DNA of 25,786 bases from a bacterium. GTDB lineage: Bacteria; ARS69. Where the stretch lies: NCBI GenBank assembly GCA_025774865.1, contig JALGZO010000513.1:1-25786 (forward strand), written 5' to 3'. Below are positions 1 to 7,913 of the stretch, piece by piece; position 1 is the stretch's first letter, and the number at the start of each line of letters is the position of its first letter. The notes beneath the pieces are model-generated. The model saw only the letters and a program-made list of their open reading frames with translations. It was not told the origin of the DNA and searched no databases. Position numbers and translations under genes: made by a program.

Positions 1-84
1 GGAGCGGGGGAAGCATCCCGGGGTCGGGCCGAGCGCTCCCACGCGGAGCGGGGGAAGCATCCCGGGGTCGGGCCGAGCGCTCCC
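1..84. repeat. Two tandem copies of a 40-bp hairpin-capable repeat
   Basis: Bases 1-40 and 45-84 are identical over 40 bp and separated by ACGC, giving a period of 44. Each copy begins GGAGCG and ends CGCTCCC, so the ends of one copy can pair, and an inner CCCG/CGGG pair can form a second small stem. The second copy abuts the stop codon of hppA, so the array lies in its 3' untranslated region. It has no T-run, so a classical intrinsic terminator is not shown. The array may continue beyond the left edge. No further copy was noticed elsewhere in the window. Confidence 0.85.
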
Positions 85-2142
85 CTATCCGAACAGTGGC
101 GTCATCCCGGCGATGAGCGGTGCGAGCACGAGACTGATCACCGAGACGAGCTTGATGAGGATGTTCAGCGACGGCCCGGCGGTGTCCTTGAACGGATCGC
201 CGACGGTATCTCCCACCACGGCTGCCTTGTGCGCATCGGATCCCTTGCCGCCGAGGTTCCCCTGCTCGATGAACTTCTTCGCGTTGTCCCAGGCCCCGCC
301 CGCGTTCGCCATGAAGATGGCGAGCAACACGCCGGACACGGTGACCCCGGCCAGCACGCCGGCGAGCATCTCCTTGTCCCCGAGGACCACGCCGAAGAAC
401 ACCGGCGTCAGCACCCCGAGCAGCCCCGGCACGACCATCTGCTTGATCGCCGCGGCGGTCGAGATGTCGACGCACTTCGCATAGTCGGCTTTCGCCTTTC
501 CTTCGAGGAGTCCGGGAATCTCCCGGAACTGCCGACGAACCTCCTCGATCATGTCGAACGCGGCCCGTCCCACCGCCTTCATCGCGAACGAGGAGAAGAG
601 GTACGGGAGCATTCCGCCGATGAGAAGCCCGGCCATCACGTTCGCCTTCGACACGTCGATCTGTTCCACCCCGGCGATCTGCTGGTAGGAGGCGAACAGG
701 GCGAGCGCCGTCAGAGCCGCGGAGCCGATGGCAAAGCCCTTTCCGATCGCGGCTGTCGTGTTGCCGACTGCGTCGAGCTTGTCGGTCCGCTGGCGAACTT
801 CCGGCGGAAGCTCCGCCATTTCGGCGCAACCGCCGGCGTTGTCGGCGATCGGTCCGTACGCGTCGACGGCCAGCTGAATCCCGGTCGTGGCGAGCATCCC
901 GAGCGCCGCGATCGCGATCCCGTACAACCCGGCCAGTTTGAACGACACGATGATCGCGAGCGCGATCACCGTGACGGGTAGCGCCGTCGAAGTCATCCCG
1001 ACGCCCAAGCCGGCGATGATGTTCGTCGCGCTGCCAGTCTCCGACGCCTTGGCGATGCTCTGCGCCGGGCCCCTCGATTCCGCCGTGTAGTACTCGGTCA
1101 GCGCACCCACCAGGATTCCGGCCACGAGACCGGCCAGGGTCGCGAAGAACACATTCATCGCCGGCGGTGCCCCATTCATGCCGGACTGCTCACCCAGGAC
1201 CATGCGGATCGCGACCCAAGACGCCGCTGTCGTCAGAAGCGCCGCGAACGCGGTACCGGTGTTGAGAGCCGCCTGCGGGCTTCCGCCTTCCTTCGTCCGG
1301 ACGAAGAACGTGCCGATGATCGACGCGACGATTCCGACCCCGGCGATCACGAGCGGCAGTACCACGTAGGACTGGGACGCCGCTCCGAACGCCGTCGCGA
1401 GCACCATCGCCCCGATGATCGACCCGACGTAACTCTCGAAGAGATCCGCACCCATCCCCGCCACGTCGCCAACGTTGTCACCCACGTTGTCGGCGATCGT
1501 CGCCGGATTGCGCGGGTCGTCCTCGGGGATTCCCGCTTCCACCTTGCCGACGAGATCTGCACCGACGTCAGCCGCCTTCGTGAAGATGCCTCCGCCGACG
1601 CGCGCGAAGAGCGCGATCGACGACGCGCCGAGGCTGAACCCGGTCATGAGCTGCACCACTCGACCGAGCGCCCCACCCGTGGCGGAGGATCCACCGTACG
1701 CGATCCAGAGCCCGGACAGACCGAGCACTCCGAGCCCCACGACGCCCATCCCCATCACGGTTCCGCCGCTGAACGCGACACCGAGAGCCGCGTTCAGGCT
1801 CTGACGGGCCGCTTGGGTCGTTCGGTTGTTCGCGGCGGTCGCCACGCGCATACCGATGAATCCGGCCAGGCCCGAGCACAGGGCCCCGACGACGAAAGAG
1901 ACCGCGATCAGCTGGGTTCCGGCTCCGGAGTAGAAGACGAACAGGAGAACGGCGACGATCACGACAAAGATTGCGAGCACACGGTACTCGCGGGCCAGAA
2001 AGGCCATCGCGCCCTCGCGGACGGCCTCTCCGATCTCGACCATTTTCTCGTTCCCGGGATCCTGCCGGTTGACCCACGACGCCTTCCAGAACGCGAAGGC
2101 GAGCGCCAGGACTCCGACGGCCGGAATCAGCCACTCGTTCAT
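85..2142 (-). CDS. hppA: Membrane-bound ion-pumping pyrophosphatase, K+-dependent type
   Basis: Integral membrane enzyme that hydrolyses pyrophosphate and pumps H+ or Na+ across the cytoplasmic membrane. At 685 residues it is full length for the family, with about 16 hydrophobic segments. The signature [11 protein letters not shown] is at residues 192-202, the acidic Mg-PPi site GDNVGDVAG lies around 221-229, and [15 protein letters not shown] is near the C terminus. The segment [10 protein letters not shown] has Ala464 and Gly467 where K+-independent enzymes carry Lys and Thr, so the K+-dependent subfamily is inferred. H+ versus Na+ specificity cannot be decided by eye. ATG start with AGGAGG about 11 nt upstream. 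It is the last gene of the minus-strand run, 58 bp after pth, and could use pyrophosphate made by the upstream biosynthetic enzymes. Confidence 0.96.
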   Translation of the reverse strand: MNEWLIPAVGVLALAFAFWKASWVNRQDPGNEKMVEIGEAVREGAMAFLAREYRVLAIFVVIVAVLLFVFYSGAGTQLIAVSFVVGALCSGLAGFIGMRVATAANNRTTQAARQSLNAALGVAFSGGTVMGMGVVGLGVLGLSGLWIAYGGSSATGGALGRVVQLMTGFSLGASSIALFARVGGGIFTKAADVGADLVGKVEAGIPEDDPRNPATIADNVGDNVGDVAGMGADLFESYVGSIIGAMVLATAFGAASQSYVVLPLVIAGVGIVASIIGTFFVRTKEGGSPQAALNTGTAFAALLTTAASWVAIRMVLGEQSGMNGAPPAMNVFFATLAGLVAGILVGALTEYYTAESRGPAQSIAKASETGSATNIIAGLGVGMTSTALPVTVIALAIIVSFKLAGLYGIAIAALGMLATTGIQLAVDAYGPIADNAGGCAEMAELPPEVRQRTDKLDAVGNTTAAIGKGFAIGSAALTALALFASYQQIAGVEQIDVSKANVMAGLLIGGMLPYLFSSFAMKAVGRAAFDMIEEVRRQFREIPGLLEGKAKADYAKCVDISTAAAIKQMVVPGLLGVLTPVFFGVVLGDKEMLAGVLAGVTVSGVLLAIFMANAGGAWDNAKKFIEQGNLGGKGSDAHKAAVVGDTVGDPFKDTAGPSLNILIKLVSVISLVLAPLIAGMTPLFG

Positions 2143-2200
2143 CGGTCGTACTGCCCTCCTGTTACTGACGAGATTTCACCAGGAATCGCCGAACGGAACC

Positions 2201-2818
2201 TCATCCGGCGTTGAACCGATTCATCGCCTCCTCGATGCCTCCGGAGGCGAACACTCGAACGCTCTCGGCCGCCCGATCCACGACCTCGTGGACAACGGCC
2301 AGCTCTTCGGCGAGGAACGGCTCGAGGACGTAGTCCACGACGTCGTCGCGCTCGCCCGCGGCCGGTCGCCCGATCCCGAGCCGCAAGCGGGGAAACTCTC
2401 CGGTCCCGAGCTCTTCGATCAGCGAGCCGAGACCGTTGTGCCCTCCGTCCCCGCCGGCCTCGCGAAACCGGAGTCTCCCCAGCGGCAGGTCGAGATCGTC
2501 CACCACGGCCAGGAAGCGGGAGAGCGGGATTCCGTCGAATCGATCTCGCAGGCTGCGTGCCGCCAATCCGGATCGGTTCATGTAGGTCGTAGGCTTCGCG
2601 AGAATCCCCCGATTCGGCCCCTCCGTAAAGGGACAAACCACAAAGGGACAAACCACCCCGTGACGCAGCCCTTCCCGGAAGGACCCCCGGGCGGTCGTCG
2701 CCAGACGATCGACGACGAGAAAGCCGAAGTTGTGCCGGGTTTTTTCGTAGCGCGGCCCGGGGTTCCCCAGGCCGAGCACGAGAAAGTCGGGATTCGAAGG
2801 GATCTCCCCCTCGCCCAT
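2201..2818 (-). CDS. pth: Peptidyl-tRNA hydrolase
   Basis: Cytoplasmic esterase that releases peptides from prematurely dissociated peptidyl-tRNA. At 205 residues it fits the Pth family. Visible features are GLGNPG near residue 16, the catalytic His29 in TRHNFG, TTYMNRSG (Asn81), VVDDLDLP (Asp107/108) and GGHNG (Asn128). The ATG starts directly after the rplY stop codon, with GAGG 5 nt upstream inside rplY, so translation is probably coupled. Residues 55-64 read VVCPFVVCPF, an exact 15-bp in-frame duplication in a strand before the TTYMN motif. Catalytic residues are all present, so the enzyme should work. rplY-pth adjacency is widespread in bacteria. Confidence 0.96.
   Translation of the reverse strand: MGEGEIPSNPDFLVLGLGNPGPRYEKTRHNFGFLVVDRLATTARGSFREGLRHGVVCPFVVCPFTEGPNRGILAKPTTYMNRSGLAARSLRDRFDGIPLSRFLAVVDDLDLPLGRLRFREAGGDGGHNGLGSLIEELGTGEFPRLRLGIGRPAAGERDDVVDYVLEPFLAEELAVVHEVVDRAAESVRVFASGGIEEAMNRFNAG
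2627..2656. repeat. Exact 15-bp tandem duplication inside pth
   Basis: The unit AAAGGGACAAACCAC occupies 2627-2641 and again 2642-2656 on the plus strand. On the coding strand it encodes VVCPF twice. It is noticeably AT-richer than its surroundings, in frame, and without any mismatch, which suggests recent slippage or an assembly duplication. Confidence 0.9.
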
Positions 2819-3505
2819 CTAGCCCTCGCCTTCTCCCTTCTTCTCCTCGGCCGGGGCGGCTTCTTCGCCCTTCTCGGCCATTTCGCCCTCGGCGGGTTCA
2901 CCCTCGGCCACCGCCGCTTCTTCCTCCTCGGCGACCGGCTCCTTCTCGACGGTCGGTGCCGCCACGTGCGCGATGACCTTGGAGCCTTCTTGGAGGAACT
3001 CGAACTTGTCGGGCGTCACATCGGACACGTGAATCGTATCGCCGACCATCAACTCCGTGGCATCGATGTCGATGCTCGCCGGGATCTCGGACGGCAGGCA
3101 GAGAATCTCCAGCTCACGGGCGGGCTGCTCCAGGATGCCTCCGAAGTTGCGCACGCCCTCCGGCTCCCCGACGAGGTTGACGACCACCGACACGTGAATC
3201 TTCTTCAACATGTCGATGTGCTGAAAGTCGACGTGGACCGCCGACCTCGAAACGGGGTGGTGCTGGATCTCCCGCGCGATCGACTTCAGCGGCTTGGACT
3301 CTCCGGGCAGCTTCACGTCGAAGATGATGTTCTCGCCTTGCGCTTCCTGCATGGCCCGCACGAACTCCTTGCGATCCACGGTGAGGTGGATGGTCTTTCC
3401 CCGGCCGTAGAGAACGGCGGGAATGCGTCCGTCCCGGCGCGAGGTTCGAGCGCCGCCCTTGCCCAGACGGTCGCGGATCTCGCCCTCGATATGAATCGTC
3501 TTCAT
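2819..3505 (-). CDS. rplY: 50S ribosomal protein L25 / Ctc-family (TL5)
   Basis: Binds 5S rRNA in the large ribosomal subunit. The 228-residue product is the long CTC/TL5 form: an N-terminal L25 domain (KTIHIEGEIRDRLGKGGART, roughly residues 2-95), a C-terminal TL5 beta domain (roughly 100-185), and a Glu/Ala/Lys-rich acidic tail of about 45 residues. The ATG at 3505 is chosen because AGGAAGG sits just upstream and because L25 homology begins there; the frame stays open further upstream but that stretch overlaps prs and is arginine/serine-rich. It follows prs by 13 bp and touches pth, matching the conserved prs-ctc-pth order. Confidence 0.95.
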   Translation of the reverse strand: MKTIHIEGEIRDRLGKGGARTSRRDGRIPAVLYGRGKTIHLTVDRKEFVRAMQEAQGENIIFDVKLPGESKPLKSIAREIQHHPVSRSAVHVDFQHIDMLKKIHVSVVVNLVGEPEGVRNFGGILEQPARELEILCLPSEIPASIDIDATELMVGDTIHVSDVTPDKFEFLQEGSKVIAHVAAPTVEKEPVAEEEEAAVAEGEPAEGEMAEKGEEAAPAEEKKGEGEG

Positions 3506-3518
3506 GGATTCCTTCCTC

Positions 3519-4457
3519 TCAGAACTCGAACAGGCTCGAGATGGATTCACTCCGATGGATCCGCTGAATCGCCTCAGCGAAGAGTCCGGCGACCGAGAGG
3601 ACCTTGAGTTTCTTGGACTTCCGCGCCGCCGGGAGCGTGTCCGTAACGACGACCCGAGAGATCGCGGAGTCCTCGAGGCGGTCCAACGCATCTCCGGACA
3701 GCACGGGATGCGTGGCGCACGCGTAGATGTCTTTCGCTCCCACCTCCTTCAACGCGTCCGCGGATCGGATCAGGGTGTTCCCGGTGTCGATCATGTCGTC
3801 GATGATCAGCAGATTCCGGTTTTCGACCTCGCTGATCCCGATCACGTTCATCACCTCGGTCTTGTTCTTGGTCGGTCGCCGCTTCTCGATGATGGCGAGC
3901 GGGACGCCAAGCCGCCCGGCGTAGGCGCGCGCCATCTTCACGCTCCCGAGATCGGGCGCGACCACCGTGAACGCGCTCAAGTCGAGCTCCGAGAAGAAAT
4001 CCAGGAAGACCGGCATCGCGTACAGGTGGTCCACCGGGATGTCGAAGAAGCCCTGGATCTGGGCCGCGTGAAGGTCCATCGCGAGAACTCGGTCGGTGCC
4101 GGCGGTCGTGATCAGGTTCGCCACGAGCTTCGCCGCGATCGAGACCCGGGGTTGGTCCTTCCGGTCCTGCCGGGCGTACCCGTAGTAGGGGATTACCGCC
4201 GTCACGCGGGACGCGGAAGCCCGGGTAGCGGCGTCGACCAGCATGAACAGCTGCATCAAGCTGTCCTGCCCCGGTGACGTCGGCTGAATGATGAAGACGT
4301 CGACGCCGCGAACGTTCTCGTTCAGCCCGACGAACGTCTCCCCGTCCGAGAAGCGGGAGATCTCCACCTGCCCGAGGGGAACCCCGAGGTGATCGGCGAT
4401 TCCCTGGGCGAGATCCGGATGAGCGGTGCCCGAGAACAAGACCATGTTTTCGGACAC
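3519..4457 (-). CDS. prs: Ribose-phosphate pyrophosphokinase (PRPP synthetase)
   Basis: Makes PRPP from ribose 5-phosphate and ATP for purine, pyrimidine, histidine, tryptophan and NAD synthesis. The 312 residues match class I enzymes. Recognisable elements are FSDGE near residue 36, the flexible-loop RQDRK at 96-100, MDLHAAQIQGFFDIP around 127-141, the Lys/Arg segment EKRRPTKNK, and the PRPP-binding loop LLIIDDMIDTGNT ending near 228. GTG start with GGAG 8 nt upstream. A possible promoter lies in the gap to tRNA-Gln. PRPP is also the donor substrate expected for the UbiA-family enzyme at 5896-6780 in the same gene run. Confidence 0.97.
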   Translation of the reverse strand: MSENMVLFSGTAHPDLAQGIADHLGVPLGQVEISRFSDGETFVGLNENVRGVDVFIIQPTSPGQDSLMQLFMLVDAATRASASRVTAVIPYYGYARQDRKDQPRVSIAAKLVANLITTAGTDRVLAMDLHAAQIQGFFDIPVDHLYAMPVFLDFFSELDLSAFTVVAPDLGSVKMARAYAGRLGVPLAIIEKRRPTKNKTEVMNVIGISEVENRNLLIIDDMIDTGNTLIRSADALKEVGAKDIYACATHPVLSGDALDRLEDSAISRVVVTDTLPAARKSKKLKVLSVAGLFAEAIQRIHRSESISSLFEF

Positions 4458-4500
4458 GGCTGGGTCTCCTTTTCCCCTTCCTAGGGCAGAATGGCCGGCT

Positions 4501-4530
4501 ATCTTAGCGGGGGTCTCTCCCGTGGGGCAA
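4501..4530 (-). promoter_or_regulatory. Possible sigma70-type promoter ahead of prs
   Basis: On the minus strand TTGCCC (4525-4530) and TAAGAT (4501-4506) are separated by 18 bp. Each hexamer matches four of six consensus bases. It is the only long non-coding gap in this part of the run (between tRNA-Gln and prs), which makes a promoter plausible. The match is modest and could be chance. Confidence 0.35.
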
Positions 4531-4557
4531 ACGAAAAAGGCGGCGAATCAGCGGGAG

Positions 4558-4595
4558 AGCCAGGGGAAGGCCGGTTCCCCGGCCCTCCCCTGGCT
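4558..4595 (-). terminator. Strong 17-bp hairpin overlapping the 3' end of tRNA-Gln
   Basis: Arms 4558-4574 and 4579-4595 are complementary over 17 positions with one non-Watson-Crick position (a possible wobble) around a 4-nt loop. The tRNA-side arm includes the encoded CCA, the discriminator base and A72. A run of five T lies about 20 nt further downstream rather than directly after the stem, so this is not a textbook intrinsic terminator. It could act as a 3' processing structure, a terminator or an attenuator before prs. Confidence 0.6.
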
Positions 4596-4665
4596 GGGGC
4601 GGGAGGATTCGAACCTCCAAATGCCGGCTCCAAAGGCCGGTGTCTTACCATTTGACGACGCCCCA
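4591..4665 (-). tRNA. tRNA-Gln (anticodon UUG)
   Basis: A complete cloverleaf can be drawn: acceptor TGGGGCG paired with CGCCCCA, a GTC/GAC D stem, anticodon stem CCGGC/GCCGG around CTTTGGA (anticodon TTG), and a T arm GGAGG-TTCGAAT-CCTCC. The U1-A72 closing pair is typical of tRNA-Gln. The 3' CCA is encoded (TGG at 4591-4593 on the plus strand). It sits between spoVG and prs; a tRNA-Gln beside ispE/prs is also known in other bacteria. Confidence 0.97.
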
Positions 4666-4684
4666 GGGCGATCGGGAGGCCTGG

Positions 4685-4969
4685 TCAGCCGGTTCGAGAC
4701 TCGACTTCGCCACCTCGAGCCAGCTCGGCGTGGTACTCGTCCAGGATTTGATCCTCCATCCGATTGCGCATGTCGGAGTGGATCGGGTGGGCGATGTCCT
4801 GGAACGAGCCATCCCGTTTGCGCCGGCTCGGCATCGCGACGAACAGTCCCTCGCTTCCCTCGATGATCTTCAGACCCCGCACGACGAAGCAGTCGTCGAA
4901 CGTGATGGTGACGAAGGCTTTCAGCTTCTCTTCGTCCCGAATGGAGACTCGGACGTCGGTAATCTCCAT
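4685..4969 (-). CDS. spoVG: SpoVG family regulatory protein
   Basis: Small (94 residues) member of the SpoVG family, known in Firmicutes and spirochaetes as a nucleic-acid-binding regulator. Family signatures are the N-terminal MEITDVRVSI, the central VVRGLKIIEG and AMPSRRKRDG, and DIAHPIHSDMRNRMED, matching the SpoVG consensus almost end to end. ATG start with a G-rich ribosome binding site (GGGGGGAC). It lies 28 bp after ispE and before tRNA-Gln and prs, recalling Bacillus, where spoVG lies between ispE and prs. Its target here is unknown; sporulation is not implied. Confidence 0.95.
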   Translation of the reverse strand: MEITDVRVSIRDEEKLKAFVTITFDDCFVVRGLKIIEGSEGLFVAMPSRRKRDGSFQDIAHPIHSDMRNRMEDQILDEYHAELARGGEVESRTG

Positions 4970-4997
4970 CGGCCCCGTCCCCCCCTCATTCCCAGCG

Positions 4998-5873
4998 TCA
5001 GTTCAGGGAGCTGGCGCAGACAACCTTCCATTTCCCACCCGCCGACAACTTCGTCGCGATGCGTTCCGCGGCTTGTTCGTCAGGTGCGACTCCGAAGACG
5101 GTCGGTCCACTGCCCGACATCAGGGCGCCCAGGGCGCCGGCGGAGACGAGCCGCTTCTTGACCTCGCCGACGACCTTGTGCTTTCGGAGGACTCCCGGCT
5201 CGAGATCGTTCACGAGATTCGCGGCCAGGAGCTCCACCCGACCCGACGCGAGAGCGATCTTGATCATACTGGTCGAGCTGCCCTGCCTCGTCAACTCCGT
5301 CGGCAGCTTCGAGTAAGCCCACTCCGAGCTCACGTGGATCGGCGGATTCACGATGACGAGATCGATGCGTCCCTGGCGGGGCAGCACCTCCAGCTTCTCC
5401 CCGCGACCGCCGGCCAAGCTCGTGACCCCCTGGACGAAGAACGGAACGTCCGAACCCAGCTCCAGCCCGATCGCCGCGAGGTCGTCAGTGGAGAGTTCGA
5501 GATTCCAGAGGTCGTTCAGGCCGCGCAGAACGGTTGCGGCGTTCGAGCTCCCGCCGCCGAGCCCCGCCGCCACCGGGATCCGCTTGACGATTCTCAGATC
5601 GAGGCCGCGCCGTACACCGGTCCGTCGCATGAGCAGCTTGACGGCCTGATACGCGAGGTTGGCTTCGTCCCGCGGCGTGCCCTGTCCGCCGTGGAACGTG
5701 AACTTCCGGCCGCCGGGCGTGAACGTGACGACGTCGCAGAGCGAGACCGGCATGAGGATTGACCGGATCGAGTGATACCCGTCGCCCCGCTGCCCGAGAA
5801 CCTCGAGGTTGAGGTTCACCTTGGCGGGCGATTCGAGAACCAGCTTCTCTTTAGTCGCCGTCATCGAGGACAC
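4998..5873 (-). CDS. ispE: 4-diphosphocytidyl-2-C-methyl-D-erythritol kinase
   Basis: GHMP kinase that phosphorylates CDP-methylerythritol in the MEP isoprenoid pathway. At 291 residues it is full length. SPAKVNLNLEVLG (residues 15-27) holds the conserved Lys, PVAAGLGGGSSNAA (100-113) is the ATP-binding GHMP loop, SDVPFF (141-146) holds the catalytic Asp, and LMSGSGPTVFG is GHMP motif 3. Start is the GTG at 5873 with GAGGG 7 nt upstream; an in-frame ATG three codons later is possible. It supplies the isoprenoid precursor for polyprenyl carriers, possibly relevant to the UbiA-family gene 22 bp upstream. Confidence 0.96.
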   Translation of the reverse strand: MSSMTATKEKLVLESPAKVNLNLEVLGQRGDGYHSIRSILMPVSLCDVVTFTPGGRKFTFHGGQGTPRDEANLAYQAVKLLMRRTGVRRGLDLRIVKRIPVAAGLGGGSSNAATVLRGLNDLWNLELSTDDLAAIGLELGSDVPFFVQGVTSLAGGRGEKLEVLPRQGRIDLVIVNPPIHVSSEWAYSKLPTELTRQGSSTSMIKIALASGRVELLAANLVNDLEPGVLRKHKVVGEVKKRLVSAGALGALMSGSGPTVFGVAPDEQAAERIATKLSAGGKWKVVCASSLN

Positions 5874-5895
5874 CCTACGACCCTCGGAGACCTCG

Positions 5896-6780
5896 CTACC
5901 GGAAATAGAGAATCCCGACGATCGCGCCCATCCACGCGACGACGCTCACGAGCAACGCGCCGTCACGAAAGAGAATCTCCGAAGGATTTCCGCCCAGTCC
6001 TCGTTCCCGAATCAGGAACAGGTATCGGAAGAAGCCATACACGACGAACGGTACGGTGTAAACGAGTTTGTCGGTCCCGAACCTCGCAACCGTTTCCGGC
6101 CAGATCGAGTAGATCGAATAGGCGAGGATCGCGCAAGCGGTGAGCATCGGGATGATGCTGTCGAAGAGCTGGATCGAGTAATCGCCGAGCGCCTCTCGAT
6201 GCTCGTGGGCCGACGCATCGAGCAACACCAGCTCGGAGCGCCGCTTCCCGAAGCTCATCACGAGGGCGAGGAAGAACGTGCACAGAAGAAGCCACGCCGA
6301 GAGAGCGACTTCGGGATCCAGATCTCGCAGGACCTCGACCCCCGCGATCGCGCGGATGATGAAGCTCGTCGCGATCACCATGACGTCGATGATTACCTGT
6401 CGCTTGAGCCACACCGTGTAGAGAACGTTGAGGGCCAGGAAGACGGCGGCGGTCACCCCGAAGCGCGGTCCGAGCAAGAAGGCGCCACTCAGCCCCGCGA
6501 TCGCGAGCCCCGCCGCGAACCCGAGAGCTGCGCCTCGGCTCACCTGGCCGGAAGCGATCGGGCGAGTGCGCTTTTCGGGATGACGCCGGTCCTTCTCGAC
6601 GTCGACGACGTCGTTGAACACGTAGACGGCGCTCGAGAGCACGCAAAACGCCGCAAACGCCCCGATCGCCCGGAGCGCGAACTCCGGATCGGAGAGCCGC
6701 CCCGCGAACACGACCCCCGCGAATACGACCACGTTCTTGATCCACTGGGAGGGGCGCATCGCGGCGACGATACCCGTCAC
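5896..6780 (-). CDS. UbiA-family prenyltransferase, decaprenyl-phosphate phosphoribosyltransferase-like
   Basis: Polytopic membrane protein of 294 residues. The family motif NDVVDVEKD (residues 56-64), then KRTRPIASG, then SAWLLLCTFFLAL followed by a GKRRSEL segment, and GNPSEI near the C terminus, are the pattern I recognise from DPPR synthases (mycobacterial Rv3806c type). Those enzymes transfer 5-phosphoribose from PRPP to decaprenyl phosphate, towards the arabinose donor DPA. No DprE1/DprE2 oxidoreductase pair is in the window, so the product's fate is unknown. The GTG start overlaps the udk stop by 4 bp (GTGA); an ATG seven codons later (MRPSQWIKN) is an alternative and matches where many homologues begin. 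prs and ispE lie downstream in the same run. Confidence 0.85.
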   Translation of the reverse strand: MTGIVAAMRPSQWIKNVVVFAGVVFAGRLSDPEFALRAIGAFAAFCVLSSAVYVFNDVVDVEKDRRHPEKRTRPIASGQVSRGAALGFAAGLAIAGLSGAFLLGPRFGVTAAVFLALNVLYTVWLKRQVIIDVMVIATSFIIRAIAGVEVLRDLDPEVALSAWLLLCTFFLALVMSFGKRRSELVLLDASAHEHREALGDYSIQLFDSIIPMLTACAILAYSIYSIWPETVARFGTDKLVYTVPFVVYGFFRYLFLIRERGLGGNPSEILFRDGALLVSVVAWMGAIVGILYFR

Positions 6781-7418
6781 CGGCCGACCTCCTGCTTCTC
6801 CATCTTCGTGAGGATCTCTCGCATCTTCGAGACGATCAGATCGATCGCCACCTCGTTGTGACCGCCGCGGGGGATAATGACGTCCGCGTACCGCTTCGAG
6901 GGCTCGACGAACTGGAGGTGCATGGGCCGCACGGTTTCCTCGTACTGCCGTAGCACCGAGTGCGTAGACCGGCCGCGCTCGTTGATGTCCCGGAGGATCC
7001 GTCGAACGAGGCGCTCGTCGGCGTCGCAGTCGACGTAGAGCTTGATGTCCATCCTCTGGCGAAGCTCCGGAATCGTCAGGACCTGGATCCCCTCCAGCAA
7101 CACGATGTTCACCGGCCCCACCGAGACGGTGCGCTCCTCGCGGGAATGCGTATCGTAGTTGTAGACGGGTTGCTCGATCTTCTCGCCGGAGCGCAGGCGA
7201 TCGAGGTGCTCCACGAGAAGCGCGTTCTCGAACGAATCCGGATGATCGAAGTTGAGGTTCTTGCGCTCTTCGAGCGGGAGCTCCGACCGGTCCACGTAGT
7301 AGGAGTCGTGATTGAGAATCACGACCTTCCGCCGGACGAAGTCGTCCGCCACGCGCATCGCGACGGTCGTCTTGCCGGAGCCCGATCCTCCGGAGATCCC
7401 GATGACGATCGGCCTCAC
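6777..7418 (-). CDS. udk: Uridine kinase
   Basis: Pyrimidine salvage kinase converting uridine or cytidine to UMP or CMP. The product is 213 residues. The P-loop GISGGSGSGKTT is at residues 8-19, followed by LNHDSYYVDRSELP, NFDHPDSFE, PVYNYDTHSR and the lid-like RILRDINERGRS, all typical of Udk rather than pantothenate kinase or phosphoribulokinase. GTG start at 7418. It is translationally coupled to the UbiA-family gene through a GTGA overlap. Its place beside a polyprenyl-phosphoribose-type enzyme may be coincidental. Confidence 0.94.
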   Translation of the reverse strand: MRPIVIGISGGSGSGKTTVAMRVADDFVRRKVVILNHDSYYVDRSELPLEERKNLNFDHPDSFENALLVEHLDRLRSGEKIEQPVYNYDTHSREERTVSVGPVNIVLLEGIQVLTIPELRQRMDIKLYVDCDADERLVRRILRDINERGRSTHSVLRQYEETVRPMHLQFVEPSKRYADVIIPRGGHNEVAIDLIVSKMREILTKMEKQEVGR

Positions 7419-7431
7419 GATCGACGGTTCC

Positions 7432-7800
7432 TCACTGCGTGCGTGAGATCAGGAAGACACCGAGGCAGACGACGATCGTGCCGAGAATACGGGTCGGTGT
7501 CACCACCTCGTGAAAGAACACGCGGGAGAGCAGGACGACGATCACGTATCCCATGGAGAGCAGCGGGTATGCATAGGAGAGGTCGGCCCGCGTCAAGACG
7601 ATCAGCCACAGCGCCGCCGAGACGGCGTAGAAGAAGAACCCCGTGATGACGACGGGATTCATGGCGGCGCGGAGGAGCCGGGGAATGACTTCGCCCATTT
7701 CGTCGACCTCGTCGCCGCCCGAGGACATTCCCTGCTTGAGGAGTAGCTGCCCGCAGACTCCCAGGAAGACGCACACCAAGATCATCAGAAAGTTTTTCAC
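7432..7800 (-). CDS. Small four-helix SMR/EamA-type membrane protein
   Basis: 122-residue protein with four hydrophobic segments: one at the N terminus (FLMILVCVFLGVCGQLLL), one around VITGFFFYAVSAALWLIVL, one around LLSMGYVIVVLLSRVFF, and a C-terminal one (ILGTIVVCLGVFLISRTQ). This is the single-domain EamA/SMR fold seen in multidrug SMR pumps and in ArnE/ArnF-like carrier-lipid flippases. The GTG at 7800 is preferred because GGGAGG lies about 5 nt upstream; an ATG at 7857 would add 19 basic, proline-rich residues unlike the family. Its place between a polyprenyl sugar transferase and a DPPR-synthase-like gene favours a lipid-linked sugar role, but this is inference. Confidence 0.8.
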   Translation of the reverse strand: MKNFLMILVCVFLGVCGQLLLKQGMSSGGDEVDEMGEVIPRLLRAAMNPVVITGFFFYAVSAALWLIVLTRADLSYAYPLLSMGYVIVVLLSRVFFHEVVTPTRILGTIVVCLGVFLISRTQ

Positions 7801-7913
7801 CGGCGCCTCCCGAAGAGGGGGTCGACGAACACTGAAAACCGGCGGCCGAAAGACCATTTCCGCTTGGGCTCGAAGCTCCCGAGAGAAGAGCGTCCTTCGA
7901 TCACCGGCGTAGC
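7801..7913. other. Intergenic gap of 113 bp without a recognised element
   Basis: Lies between the stop of the sugar transferase gene and the chosen start of the small membrane protein. Apart from the ribosome binding site next to 7800, I see no convincing promoter, terminator hairpin or RNA gene. Confidence 0.5.

Noticed and set aside
1-84. The tandem repeat as a CRISPR array
   Set aside because: Only two units with a 4-bp separator, no unique 30-40 bp spacers and no cas genes.
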